Shown in pieces: positions 10,749 to 21,174 of a DNA stretch of 64,000 bases. A program made the translations under genes and the position numbers. Origin of the DNA: Diaporthe sp. PMI_573 (Eukaryota > Ascomycota > Sordariomycetes > Diaporthales > Diaporthaceae); the NCBI GenBank assembly GCA_021399435.1, contig JAJTUP010000013.1, positions 1,302,001 to 1,366,000 on the forward strand. Direction: 5' to 3'. The notes under the pieces are model-generated. The model did not search any database. It was not told where the DNA came from and saw only the letters and a program-made list of their open reading frames with translations. How positions within the stretch are numbered: position 1 is the stretch's first letter; each line of letters begins with the position of its first letter.

Positions 10749-13700
10749 ATGGAGGACAACAGAGAGTCGTCCGATGGTTCGCTGAACGAGATCCTGAGAG
10801 AGGTCCGCCGACAGAAGCGCGCTAAGCCCAAAAGGGAACCACTGGCCGGCGAGCTCAGCACGCCAGCTACCAGCAGCAGGGGCCGCGATGTCAACTCCTC
10901 CAACGCCTTGCTCCCTCACCCTCCATCTCGCAACCCGACCCCTCCGCGTCGCAACAAAGGTCGGCCACAAACTGGAGCTGGCGTTCAGACTCAAGCAGTA
11001 ATGGCAGGCTTCGGTCAGGCGCCTGCATTCGGAGCGCAGGCGCTTTCGACCGACGCGACCACCCGGTCAGTCTCGCCATTTGGAGCTCCGTTCAACTCCT
11101 CCTCGACCTTTGGCCTGCCACAACAAACATCCGTCTTCGGCGCGCCGGCGGCAGCGACGAACAATGCTTTTCAGCAATCCCAGCAACCCCCGGCCTTTGC
11201 CTTCCCGAACAGCGCGGCCAACCCTGCCGCCGGGAACAACTTCAGCGGCGGCGGAGTCTTTGGCGGTTCGAATGTCGCGAGCAATGGCGACGTAAACAGC
11301 AACCCGTTCGCGACGGCGAACTCGGCATCAAACCCCTTTGCGACACAGACGACGGCAGACACCTCGTCGAACCCCTTCTCCAACGCTGCTCCTGCATCGA
11401 CGACAGCCTCGAACCCCTTTGCTGCAGCCACCTCGGCCAACAGCTTTGGCGCGCCTTCCAGCATCACGAATGGCTCATCAAATTTCTTTGCGACGCCAAA
11501 TGAAAGCTCGCACCAGGGGGCAGCTCCTTTCGCCGGCGCAACAGCCAACAGTCAGAAAAGGAAAAACGGGTTCGGGAACACTGGTGCAATGAAGCGGCTC
11601 GCTTTTGACTCAACGACGAACTCTTTCCAGAAGCCACAGACGACCTTTGCACCAGGTTCTTCAAGTAACGACCCCGTTGGTTTCGGCGTTAAAGACACCA
11701 GAAAGAACCGCAATGGGTTTTCCGACTACTGGAAGGCGAGGGAGGCAAGCGGTCTCGGCCCCAAGACAGCACGCGCAAATAGTTTCGACGTCAACCGCGT
11801 CCAGAAACCACCATCCGCCTACGAGAAAGAGATCCGTGACCAATTGCGCAAAGACAACCTCCACCCGCCAACATGGCCGCGCCAACCAGGGAACCCAGCC
11901 AACAGGCAAGCGATGGAGGATTACCGTGAGAAGTACAAGAAGTATGAAGGACATGTCCGAACATCACTAATAAAGGCTGGACTGATCGATGACCCGGAAG
12001 TGCGGAAAAAGCTGAGCGATGCCATCGATTTCAGGGGCATCTGTCAGGATATGTGTCCCGAAGGCGAGAAGGTCTCGCGAATAGCCGAGTACGATGTAAA
12101 ACTGGCGGAGAAAAGCACGAGTCTAGATGGCCTGGAAATGTGGCCGAATCCCGATCGAATGATCAAGTCATTCAAACGTTCAGCAGCTGGAACCGACTCA
12201 CCTCTGCCAACTGAAGTTCGTTCGCCGGCAGCGTTGAGACGAACTGTCGACTACCTCATTGACGACTTCTTGAGGTCCGACGAGAATCTGCCCTCCCAGC
12301 ACAACTTTCTATGGGATCGGACCAGGGCGATACGAAAAGATTTCATTTTCCAAAACGCAATGTCGGCCGAGGAACGGACGGACCAGATCTACTGCTTGGA
12401 AAATATCGCCAGGTTCCACGCCGTGGCACTTCACCTGCTGTCGCAAGAGAATTTTGCAGCCGAAGACTTCTCCGAGCAGCAAGAGCGTGAGCAGCTCGGA
12501 AAGACCTTACTCTCGTTGATGCAGGTCTACGATGAGTGCAAGGATTTGGAGGGCGTGCGCATGGAGAACGAGGCTGAATTCCGAGCGTACTACCTCCTCT
12601 TCAACGCTCACGACCCATTCGTGATGCAGCAGATGCAAGATTGGGACGACAAGTTCTGGTTCAACTCATCCGAGGTCCAAACTGTCGTCACGCTGATCGA
12701 AGCGATGCAGAACGTATGGAATGGACGTGGCCCTCTCAGGCCTCAAGTTGCTCTCACGACGGGCTCGACGTCTTTTACTACGTATTTCTCCATTGTCGAG
12801 GACCGCAAGGTGTCATACACCATGGCCTGTTTTGCCGAGATTCATTTCACCCAAATTCGTCGCCAGTTGTTGAAGGCAATACACAAGGCATATGGAAGAG
12901 TGAGAGATGGTCCCAAGGACCTCACGGCGAAGGTGCTCAACAGCATACTTCGATTCGACACCGAGGAGCAGTGTGTCGCATTTTTGGAGGAATTGGAAAT
13001 GGAATTTTCAACCGATGGTGCAGATGAACCCTACCTCGTGGTGGAGCGCAGGAGGAGCATTCCCGGGAAAACCATTCGGCAGTCATTCTCAGGGGCAATG
13101 GTCGAGCGCAAGCGTGGTGGCCGGCCGCTCCCAGAAGTCATCCACACAACTGTCTTTGAGGAAGCCACTGCATCCGCGGAGGAAACCCACAGCCCTGACA
13201 GTATCTTCGTCACGCAGCCTGCAGGAACCCCAGGGTTCGGCACGAGTGGCGACCCAAAGGCGAACAGCCTCGAGGTCAACTTCTCCGACGATGAAACGCC
13301 TTCATCATCTCCAAAGCCCCCTGTCAAGACGCTTTCGCCATTTCAAAAACTGCTGACGACAAATGGCTTTGGTACCTCGGCTCCGACCCAAGCAGCCCTG
13401 GACTCGGCACCCGCAAATCCATTCACCCAGGCGTCCAGCAATCCATTCATCCAGGCATCCAACACGAGCATCATTCCTCCAACAGACAATTTTGCCTCAA
13501 ATGTCAAACCTCCAACCTTTCCTTGGACGTCCAATGCGCCAACTGACAGTGCTCTCGACAATCCCCCACCGTCCGAGTCCGCCACAAAGCCCCCAACAGA
13601 AATGCTCAAATTTCCCTGGTCGACTACCCCTGCGGACACAACGGCTGGCACCGCGTCCGCTGGTGGCGGTTCAGGCTCCGTGTTCGACTTCTTGAATAAG

Positions 13701-15497
13701 CCAGCAGAAAGAAGCAAAGTTTCATTTAATCCTGATGCTACTGCCCCGACCAGCACAGCACCCGGCATCTTTTCGTCATCGCTACCGACTGAAAATCAGG
13801 CCGCGAAAGCCGAAGAGCAGGCGCCGGTCCCTGAATCATCTCTGACAAAGCCCTCAGGCGTACCGCCTGCACCAGCCAGCGATAAAATTGCTGCGCCGTC
13901 AACCAACTCACCTTTTGATACAGGTTCGGCTCCGAAGCCTACACAACAATCTACTGAAGTTTCGCAACCATCGACACCACCGCTATTCACGAAGCCCTCC
14001 GAGATGTTCAAGTCATACCCGGACCCGGCTCATCCGTCGCCACCTCCACAACCTGTTCCACCCAAGGACCTCATGGGCGACTTCACCAAATGGGTGGTGC
14101 TTGGAGACCACGGATTGATGGAAGAATTCCAAGAGGCTCTCGTCACGCACCTAGTTCGTACTGTTTTCGACAAGCATCAACGGGACGAAGAGGAACGAAA
14201 ACGAAAAGAGGAAGAGAACAGGTCCTGGGCACAAGCTCGAAAGTTCAGGATATACAGTTTGAGGGTCCGGTTCTTCTACCGATGGCGGGACATTGCGAGG
14301 AAATTAGCTCTGAAGCGTGTGGGGCGCCATAACAGGGCTGCAATAAAACATTATAGAGAGACAAAACTGGCCGAAGCAAAGGCAGCGAAGGCAAAAGCAG
14401 AGAAGGACGAGCAGTCCCGTACCAAGCGGCTCACTGGCCCGTCGTCTTGGCTAGACGAACTTGAGAAGGATCGAGCTTTGAAGAGGGCTAGGCGAGAAAG
14501 CATGTCACTCGATACCTCGAGAAGAGCCAGCATCACCTCAAGCAATGCAGACGCCTTGCTTGCTACCGGCATATTTTCGGGCATGGAAAATCAGCGGGAG
14601 TTGGCTGCGAACTGCGTCCGGGACGACGATTCCCTTTACGACGCACTGGTCGGCGTGACCATACACCCGAATCCGAGCCAGCAAAGCATGGGCCCCCCAG
14701 CGAGGCCCAAGGACCCTCTTCGGTCTGTCCGCGGCGCTGCCGTGGCCAAGCCTTCACCAAAACCCAAACTCAGCAAGAAGGCTCAATATCTTCAGGACTT
14801 GATGAGCGGCAAGCACCGGGAGGACGACCTTATCAGCTTCAGAAGCAGCGACTCTTCGCGTATGGCACGATCGGTTCCCTCCGGTGGCAAGGTTACCAAC
14901 TTCTCTCGGTACCAGTCTTCGTCACCCCGCTCATCAGCCGAGCCCGAGCGACCGAGGAATGGGCCGGGTAGCGGCATCAAATCATCCTACTGGCTACTTC
15001 GAAGTCGCGGACTGTTCGCAACGCCCACTGGACATGTCTTGTCTGACAAGGCTCCTCGTCCAGTGATGAGCAACATCCACGAAGGCGGCTCTCAGTATTC
15101 CGGAGACTCGGACGCCGGTGACCTGGACGACCGCGTTTTAGAGCAGGATGGTGCCTACCGTGCGAGCTTGGGGCTGACGGGCTCTCGCCGGAGTACCTTC
15201 AGCGTTCCGCAATCAGCAGCGGGATCACCCCCACGGCACAGTTTCCTAAAGCCGAAGCCACCGATGGCAAGGCAATCACTTCCCGCTGGCATGTCCTCGG
15301 CATCGTTGCTTGCTTCACAGCATACAGACATCGATGCTGTGTCTCAGACAGGCAGTGCCGTCAGCACCCTGCAGCAAGACGCCGAGGAGAGCCTGCGGGA
15401 GCTGAAGAGGGTTGCTGCCGAGTTGGACAGCGAAACGGAGTGGTATCGCGAGCAGAACAAGCAAATGGGTCAGGACCAGCAAGTCTTTGGCGCTTAG
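10749..15497 (+). CDS. SAC3: SAC3/GANP-family mRNA export factor (TREX-2 scaffold)
   Basis: A 1582-codon intronless ORF. The N-terminal third is FG/SNPF-rich (SNPFAT, SNPFSN, FGAP), fitting nucleoporin or Mex67 contact. The SAC3/GANP helical domain starts near residue 430 (RGICQDMCPEGEKVSRIAEY) and includes FLWDRTRAIRKDFIFQN and YCLENIARFHAVALHLL; it runs to about residue 760. Near 1110-1205, GDFTKWVVLGDHGLMEEFQ followed by a long basic helix matches the Cdc31/Sus1-interacting region. In yeast Sac3 scaffolds TREX-2 at the nuclear pore. The start could instead be the ATG at 11,001 (MAGFGQAP), which opens the FG region; the preceding 84 codons are unlike the family. The frame continues past the TAG (see next entry). 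Confidence 0.93.
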   Translation: MEDNRESSDGSLNEILREVRRQKRAKPKREPLAGELSTPATSSRGRDVNSSNALLPHPPSRNPTPPRRNKGRPQTGAGVQTQAVMAGFGQAPAFGAQALSTDATTRSVSPFGAPFNSSSTFGLPQQTSVFGAPAAATNNAFQQSQQPPAFAFPNSAANPAAGNNFSGGGVFGGSNVASNGDVNSNPFATANSASNPFATQTTADTSSNPFSNAAPASTTASNPFAAATSANSFGAPSSITNGSSNFFATPNESSHQGAAPFAGATANSQKRKNGFGNTGAMKRLAFDSTTNSFQKPQTTFAPGSSSNDPVGFGVKDTRKNRNGFSDYWKAREASGLGPKTARANSFDVNRVQKPPSAYEKEIRDQLRKDNLHPPTWPRQPGNPANRQAMEDYREKYKKYEGHVRTSLIKAGLIDDPEVRKKLSDAIDFRGICQDMCPEGEKVSRIAEYDVKLAEKSTSLDGLEMWPNPDRMIKSFKRSAAGTDSPLPTEVRSPAALRRTVDYLIDDFLRSDENLPSQHNFLWDRTRAIRKDFIFQNAMSAEERTDQIYCLENIARFHAVALHLLSQENFAAEDFSEQQEREQLGKTLLSLMQVYDECKDLEGVRMENEAEFRAYYLLFNAHDPFVMQQMQDWDDKFWFNSSEVQTVVTLIEAMQNVWNGRGPLRPQVALTTGSTSFTTYFSIVEDRKVSYTMACFAEIHFTQIRRQLLKAIHKAYGRVRDGPKDLTAKVLNSILRFDTEEQCVAFLEELEMEFSTDGADEPYLVVERRRSIPGKTIRQSFSGAMVERKRGGRPLPEVIHTTVFEEATASAEETHSPDSIFVTQPAGTPGFGTSGDPKANSLEVNFSDDETPSSSPKPPVKTLSPFQKLLTTNGFGTSAPTQAALDSAPANPFTQASSNPFIQASNTSIIPPTDNFASNVKPPTFPWTSNAPTDSALDNPPPSESATKPPTEMLKFPWSTTPADTTAGTASAGGGSGSVFDFLNKPAERSKVSFNPDATAPTSTAPGIFSSSLPTENQAAKAEEQAPVPESSLTKPSGVPPAPASDKIAAPSTNSPFDTGSAPKPTQQSTEVSQPSTPPLFTKPSEMFKSYPDPAHPSPPPQPVPPKDLMGDFTKWVVLGDHGLMEEFQEALVTHLVRTVFDKHQRDEEERKRKEEENRSWAQARKFRIYSLRVRFFYRWRDIARKLALKRVGRHNRAAIKHYRETKLAEAKAAKAKAEKDEQSRTKRLTGPSSWLDELEKDRALKRARRESMSLDTSRRASITSSNADALLATGIFSGMENQRELAANCVRDDDSLYDALVGVTIHPNPSQQSMGPPARPKDPLRSVRGAAVAKPSPKPKLSKKAQYLQDLMSGKHREDDLISFRSSDSSRMARSVPSGGKVTNFSRYQSSSPRSSAEPERPRNGPGSGIKSSYWLLRSRGLFATPTGHVLSDKAPRPVMSNIHEGGSQYSGDSDAGDLDDRVLEQDGAYRASLGLTGSRRSTFSVPQSAAGSPPRHSFLKPKPPMARQSLPAGMSSASLLASQHTDIDAVSQTGSAVSTLQQDAEESLRELKRVAAELDSETEWYREQNKQMGQDQQVFGA

Positions 15498-15788
15498 AAT
15501 GTGACCAAAGGTGGAGAGGCTGACAATTTCGACGGACTTCAAGGTGAAGAGCAAGGATTGATGCGCGAAAGGTTGTTTGTGCCCTCGAAACTTGGGCGGT
15601 CGCACGAGACGGCCAAGGCGACAGGTGGACAGCAGAGGAGGGACCATATGGACATGGGCTATGATCACAAGCCGTTGGGTGGCGAGACAAAAGGTCGGAC
15701 GAGCCAGGTCCTTGGGAAGAGGAAGGCGGCCGCCGAGGAACAGAAGGGACAGCAACAAGACATCATTGTGCTTGACGACTCGGATTGA
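15498..15788 (+). other. In-frame open continuation of SAC3 beyond a single TAG
   Basis: After the TAG at 15495-15497 the same frame stays open for 96 sense codons and ends at TGA 15786-15788. It has protein-like content: a basic segment (VLGKRKAAAEEQKGQQQ) and an acidic tail IIVLDDSD. It has no ATG near its start, so it is not an obvious separate gene. It could be an ancestral SAC3 C-terminus cut off by a nonsense change, a readthrough extension, or a base-call error. A splice that removes the TAG in frame would need a weak GTTGCT donor at 15,411 and would delete the conserved-looking ETEWYREQN segment. Confidence 0.4.
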
Positions 15789-16279
15789 CCGAGGAAGGAA
15801 GATAAGGACTACCAGGGCGGCTAATCAGGCCATCTGTTTTCTTTCGATTTTATACACATGGGGGGTTAAGGAATTAGCCTCTTCTCTTGCATCCAGCCAG
15901 GCGTTCTTTCGGTCACGGAGTGTGGGACGGGACGGGGAAACGGTGGTCATTACTCAAGGGTTAGGCAAGGTCAGAGCAGGCACAGGCCCACACATGGCAT
16001 TCGCATCCCATCGCACACCAAACTGAGCCGAGTCAAATCAAGTCAAGCGAGCATTGGGCATTGCGAGCATTTCCTGTTTTTGTTGTTGTTCTTCTTCTTC
16101 CTCGTTCTCTCTTTGTTGGATCTTGGTGTGATGTTTTCCTGGCGTAGATACCCGAGCACTATGTCGACAACGATGAAGAAATGTGATCTGCCTACTGTTC
16201 CTTCTCTGGATGGTATAAATATATGCGTGTGTATACACATCGCGCTCATAATTATGTGGATTCCTCAGCTTGCCCGTGG
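15789..16279. other. Convergent 3' regions of SAC3 and the P450 relic
   Basis: About 490 bp between the SAC3 frame end and the P450 stop. No gene recognised; open frames here are shadows. Confidence 0.5.
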
Positions 16280-18077
16280 TCACCTCCTTTTCCAGACCAG
16301 AGGGCAGCGTTCGGGATGGAGCATTTGAACGAGCAGAACCATACCAGTATCCCCTTCAATGAAGCGCAGCACTCGTTTCCGTGCGTCACCGAGCTCCTCG
16401 CCCTGCTCCGTAACAGGGTCCACTCGCCAGTCCTTGAACAGCGCTGCAATGGTAGCAACAGCCTCCACCTGAGAGAACTTCTTACCAGGGCAGTCACGCA
16501 CCCCATCGGACCAACTAAGGAACGTTCCACGAACAGGTGTTATCAGTTCCTCGCTGTCGACACTCCCAGAACCTGAAGCGCCTGGCTTGATCCATCGAGA
16601 TGGTCGCCCAGTATCTTGGATCGCTCTGGGCAGAGGCGTGACTGGGGACAATCATTGTCCTCGGCGGAATCACCAAAGTCTTTTCGCCTACCTGAAGCGT
16701 TGCTGAGCCGTCACCTGTCCACTTTGCCATCCCAACAGGCGTGTAGAGGCGCAGCGATTCAAAGACCACTGATATACATCGCTTCAGACGAGGAAAATCG
16801 GCTTTGTAATTCCAGTCTGACTCCGAGCGGTCAGCCAGGACATGTTGGATCTCTTCGTAAATCCAGTCTTGGACTTCTGGGTTACCAGCAAGAAAGTACA
16901 TCACCCAAACGAAGGTATGAGCAGTGGTATCGTGACCGGCAAAGTTGACCACGAACACTGAGAGCTCTAACATTAGCAAGGAAAGCTTTTGCTGATTGCT
17001 GTCGAGCCACAAACTGGCAGCCTATGAGATTGAATCTTACTGTTTCCATAGATCTCACGTTCACTCAAGCTGCCACTGGACCCCTCGTGAGAGGCGCGCA
17101 CCAATGAATTCATCAGATTCCGGTCAGATGCCAAAGCCTGGGAGGAACTCATCTTTCCCGCCTCGAAAAGCTCCGTCATGTATCCCTGAAATGAGGTACA
17201 GGCATAGTGAAGGTCTTTCAAGTAGCGAGGGAGCCAGGGCTTAGCAAGAACGTTGGTGCCCAGAACCATGATCACAATGCTGTTCTCAAGGATGGTCTGG
17301 AGCGCCTCCTTGTAGCTCAGAGAGGTACCCTTGAGTGCAACCTGGGCCTCGTGGTGGCCCTTGAACGGGAACGGCTTGCCAAAGCCTGCCCTGTACATCA
17401 CATTCAATGAGAGTGTGCGCGTGTCCTGGGCTACCGTCTCAACGGATAGGCGAGAGCCCCAATAGCGGCCCATGTCAACGGCCTGGGCGATACTCTCTCG
17501 CCAGACAACCTCGAAGTTTTGGTCGATGAAACAAGACGCGATGAGCTTGCGCATCTTTTTCCAGTCTGCGCCTCGAGTCTGCGGCAAGCTGGTTAGTGCG
17601 GATTCTCTAAATTTATCAGCAATTGGGTCCATCACTTACCGTAGATATATTAGGCCCAAAGACATCAAGCATAGCAGTGAGTTCAGAGTCGTGGGGGAAG
17701 TCATTGTTCCGTTTCAACATAGTTGTAATAACATCCGGATCACCCAGATAAAGCCAGTTTCTGGCTGGTGAGCAAAGCACGAAGGCATCACCCATCTCTT
17801 GGTGACTTTTCCACCTCAGTGGGATCTCGAAACCCAGGTAGCTGTACTTGGTAATATTGTTATCACGCAGCCCGAAAGGAAGCTTCCTGAGCAGGGCCAC
17901 GACCTGCTGATTGACTAGAGTCCATGGTGGATTGATATGATCCACGGGAATGATGCGTACTGGCACGCCGAGCTTCCGAGCGGTCGGATAATTGCGAAGC
18001 AAGCATACCGTCGAATAGATTGTGTAAGCGAGAATTAGAAGCGGAATAAACACCGCTGTCGATGTGAGGAGGCCCAT
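16280..18077 (-). pseudogene. Cytochrome P450 monooxygenase, frameshifted
   Basis: Exons 18077-17640, 17578-17041 and 16966-16280. The introns are 17639-17579 (GTAAGT donor, CACTAAC branch) and 17040-16967 (GTAAGA donor). The N-terminus is a membrane anchor (about residues 1-28, LLTSTAVFIPLLILAYTIY). Then come a C-helix-type GADWKKMRK, the I-helix oxygen-binding motif AGHDTT, the K-helix ESLR (ExxR) and the haem loop WSDGVRDCPGKK with the Cys ligand. Near 16,606 the frame breaks: one frame ends SDPRYW and the next resumes RPSRWIKPG. The residues usually found between these (a YWG...W.P.RW pattern) are missing, which points to a small deletion of 3n+2 bases. The ER enzyme family oxidises hydrophobic substrates; no substrate can be assigned. 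The rest of the gene is undamaged, so the lesion is young or a sequence error. Confidence 0.8.
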
Positions 18078-18119
18078 GGTATTGGCTTGGAAGGAAAATA
18101 AGAGACAGTGACGCGCTGA

Positions 18120-18985
18120 AAAATTGAATGATGTAGAGTGTAACGCCTCTAAGATGAGGATAAAGGAAAAGTTCCCCTCCTTGGTATGAGGTTAAAAGAT
18201 CTATTATTACGTTTTCCACTTGATTTTATTCAACTGTGTGTACTTTGCTACCACGTATGTTTAGAAGCCATTACACTAATCTTTAGTTGGCTTGATAGAC
18301 CTTGTTAAGCCATCTGCTTAATCTATCTGACTTCTTTTGTTTTATTGGCTTTCTATTATTAATCTTTAATTTAATAGCTGGAAGGCCCTTGATTTATTGA
18401 AAATAGATCTTGTAGGCTTTTAGTATACTAAAGGCTATATTTATTCTCGTTGGCATTATTAATAGGTTTTTATTATAGGTCTATATTTAAAGTAGTGGAG
18501 CATAGTTGACTTACCTAGGTTTTAGATGTATATATTAGGTTGACTTGTATTACGGTATTGGTTTTGGCTAAATGATTGTTTTTAAATAATCTTGAGGAAT
18601 AAGTTTGTAAATTAATCTGAATCCTTAGTCTGGGATAGGGCGGCTTTTATAGTCTATTTTGGGCAATTTATGTTTAAAGGCCTATATTCTATAGTAAAGG
18701 CACTTTGACAATATTTAACGGCATCAGACTAGAGCTTATGTCTCGCAATAACTTTGACCTTGACGGGCCGGTCTATTTCAAGGTTGAGAGTACAAAGTAG
18801 TGGCATCTAACAGAGCACTGGTTTGTAGAAGTAGATTGGAAAGTTACTGTTTAAAGCCTTGTATAGCGAATCTTACTGTTATCGTCCATAAGACACATTG
18901 TTCCTTGTCCTTATAGGACACTTATTGCCGTTCTATCTTAGTAGAGGAACTTAAAGAATACAAATAGTCCGTAAAGGAAAAGTTT
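18120..18985 (-). repeat. Dispersed repeat, copy 2 (inverted relative to copy 1)
   Basis: The reverse complement aligns with 4,603-5,640: shared GGACTATTTGTATTCTTT, TATCGACGATAACAGTAAG-like blocks, GACCGGCCCGTCAAGGTC, the TATA-like ACTATAAAAGCCGCCCT, and the final LLTSYQGG frame. It is more AT-rich than copy 1, with mostly C/T and G/A differences, consistent with RIP. Its inner end lies only about 40-100 bp upstream of the P450 start codon and so forms the P450 promoter. Confidence 0.75.
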
Positions 18986-19632
18986 AAGTTGATATCGACG
19001 AGGAGCTAGACGACTTTCCAAAAGATAGATTTTCCGGAAGACTCATGCAATCTCTCCTTTCAATTGACCTGCAGATCAAAGAATGTGTGCTTTACAGAGA
19101 GAGAAAAAATCGTCACAACCAACATAAATGGGTAAAGTTTATAGCGTGGTAACCTGGGTGGGACCAAGCTTTGATTTCATTTTGGGAGGAGCTAGGTTGG
19201 TAGACCTGTGCTGCATGAGTGCACGAAATTGTGGGTTATCTCTCATACCACAGAATTCTCCCCTAGCACAATAGCAGTCTAGGTAACCCAGGGTGACTGA
19301 CTTGTGAGGCGGTCCTGACGAAGTTCGGCAGAATGGCTCGAGTTGACAGTGTAGAATTGTTGATTTACAACTGTGGTTGCCTAAATTGACGAAAGCGAGA
19401 GGGCAGCGAAGCTGCAAATACCCTCTGGTCTTGGTCTTGGGTCAGCCATTCCTGCATTACAAGTCATGCCAAGATTTCACAAGTGGAACATTTCGTTTTT
19501 AGTTGTGTCCGGTGGCTTAAAAATCTGCCATTAACAATATCTGTCGAAAATTGCTCACGGCATCTCTATAGAATTTTCACTTCAAAAAAAGTACATCGCT
19601 TTTAGCTGTACCCAGGAGAACTGGGCGAGTCT
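18986..19632. other. Intergenic region downstream of ornithine acetyltransferase
   Basis: AT-rich spacer between repeat copy 2 and the stop of the next gene. No gene recognised; the 92-codon frame at 19,139-19,417 has no family features. Confidence 0.5.
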
Positions 19633-21174
19633 TTATGTACGGTAGTCACCGTTAATCGTGCTGCGGGAGATGATGGTCAGCAACTGATCAAGTGCCAAAC
19701 GTCGCAATGAGGTGGAAGAGGCCAAACAATCAAATGGACACTCACATATACTCGTGGCTGTAGTCACAAGTCCAGTACTTTGCCTCCTTGTCCCCGGTGC
19801 CCAGCCTAACGAGGATGTGCAGGTCCTCAGCCTGCAGGATCTCAGAGGCGCGAGCCTCGTCGACAGCCTCGGGCTCACCGTTGACGAGCAGCTTCAGCTC
19901 GGCGGACCCGTCGGTGGGGACGAACGACACGCTCGTCTTCTCGGGGACGACGACCGCGTCGGCGGCCTGGTCGGCGGCAGCGGCGATCGAGGCGGAGGAG
20001 CCGGGCTCAGACAGCAGCGAGTAGCCGGTGGCGCACAGGATGCGGCCCCAGTTGGCGTCGCGGCCGTACAGGGCCGTCTTGACCAGGGGCGAGCGGGCGA
20101 TGGTGCTGGCGACCTTGCGGGCGGCGGCCTCGGAGCTGGACTCGGTAACCTGCACGGTGACGAACTTGGTCGCCCCCTCGCCGTCGCGGACGACGAGCTG
20201 GGCGAGGTCGGTGGCCAGGGAGCGGACCGCGACGGCGAGGGCCGCGTAGTCTGCGCCTTGCTCGTCGGCAACCTCGCGGCCGCCGGCGGCGCCGTTGGCC
20301 AGCAGGGCGACGGTGTCGTTGGTGGAGGTGTCGCCGTCGATGGTGATGGAGTTGAAGGAGCTGTCGACGGCTGAGCGGAGCAGGGAGGGGACCAGGGCGG
20401 GCGAGACGGGGGCGTCGGTGGCGATGATGCCGAGCAGGGTGGCCATGTTGGGGTGGATCATGCCGGCACCCTTGGTCATGCCGGCGATGCGGTAGGTCCT
20501 GGCAGGGTCGGAGGGCAGGGTGAACTCGCGGGAGATGAGCTTGGGGAAGGTGTCGGTGGTGCAGATGGCGATGGCGGTGGTCAGCCAGTGGTCAAAGGTG
20601 GAGCCCAAGGCGGCGTGGGACTTGGGGATGCCCCCTGTGATCTTGTCTATGGGGAGCCTGAGGGAGGTCAGCTGGCACATCTGGCAGGTGCATGCGTGTC
20701 TGGCCAGGACACAAACCTCTGGCCGATGACACCGGTGCTCATGACGATGGTGGAGTCTGAGGCGCCGGTGACGCGGTCGGTATGGCGGGACATGGTCTCA
20801 GCATCCTCGAGGCCACCCTTGCCGGTGACGGCATTGGCGCAGCCCGAGTTGATGATGACGCTGCGGACGCGGTTTCCGGTGCGGGCGAGCAGGTCGCGGC
20901 TGAAGGTGACGGGGGCGGCCTGGAACTTGTTCTTTGTGAAGACGGCGGCGGCAGCACAGGGGTGGTCAGAAGTGATCAAGGCCAGGTCGGGCTTGGTGGT
21001 GTTGGCGGGCTTGACGCCGACATTGACGGCGGCGACGCGGAAGCCAAGCGGGAACGTGCCCGTCTTGGGCACATATTTGAGCTTTTTTGCCGGGATTTCA
21101 AGCCCGTGTGTTGCGTAGGCCCGTGACTGGATCTTGGAGGCCAGCTGCCTGGCGATCCAGGCTGGGCGCTCCAT
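19633..21174 (-). CDS. ARG7: Mitochondrial glutamate/ornithine N-acetyltransferase (ArgJ family)
   Basis: Exons 21174-20717, 20657-19746 and 19660-19633. Introns: 20716-20658 (GTTTGT donor, GCTGAC branch, CTCAG) and 19745-19661 (GTGAGT donor, GCTGAC branch, CGCAG). The product is 465 residues, the usual fungal length, and both joins keep the frame. A basic N-terminus ([24 protein letters not shown]) fits mitochondrial import. Family blocks include [23 protein letters not shown] and [15 protein letters not shown]; autocleavage is expected between Ala225 and Thr226, Thr being the nucleophile. The last exon supplies only ITINGDYRT, the conserved C-terminus. It transfers the acetyl group from N-acetylornithine to glutamate in the arginine cycle. 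Exon 2 is markedly more GC-rich than its surroundings. Confidence 0.95.

Noticed and set aside
15577..16026. 149-codon ORF after SAC3
   Set aside because: Out of frame with the more protein-like SAC3 continuation; composition looks like a shadow.
19712..21126. Several long plus-strand ORFs (for example 19,712-20,374 and 20,453-21,118)
   Set aside because: Shadows of the GC-rich ornithine acetyltransferase exons on the other strand.
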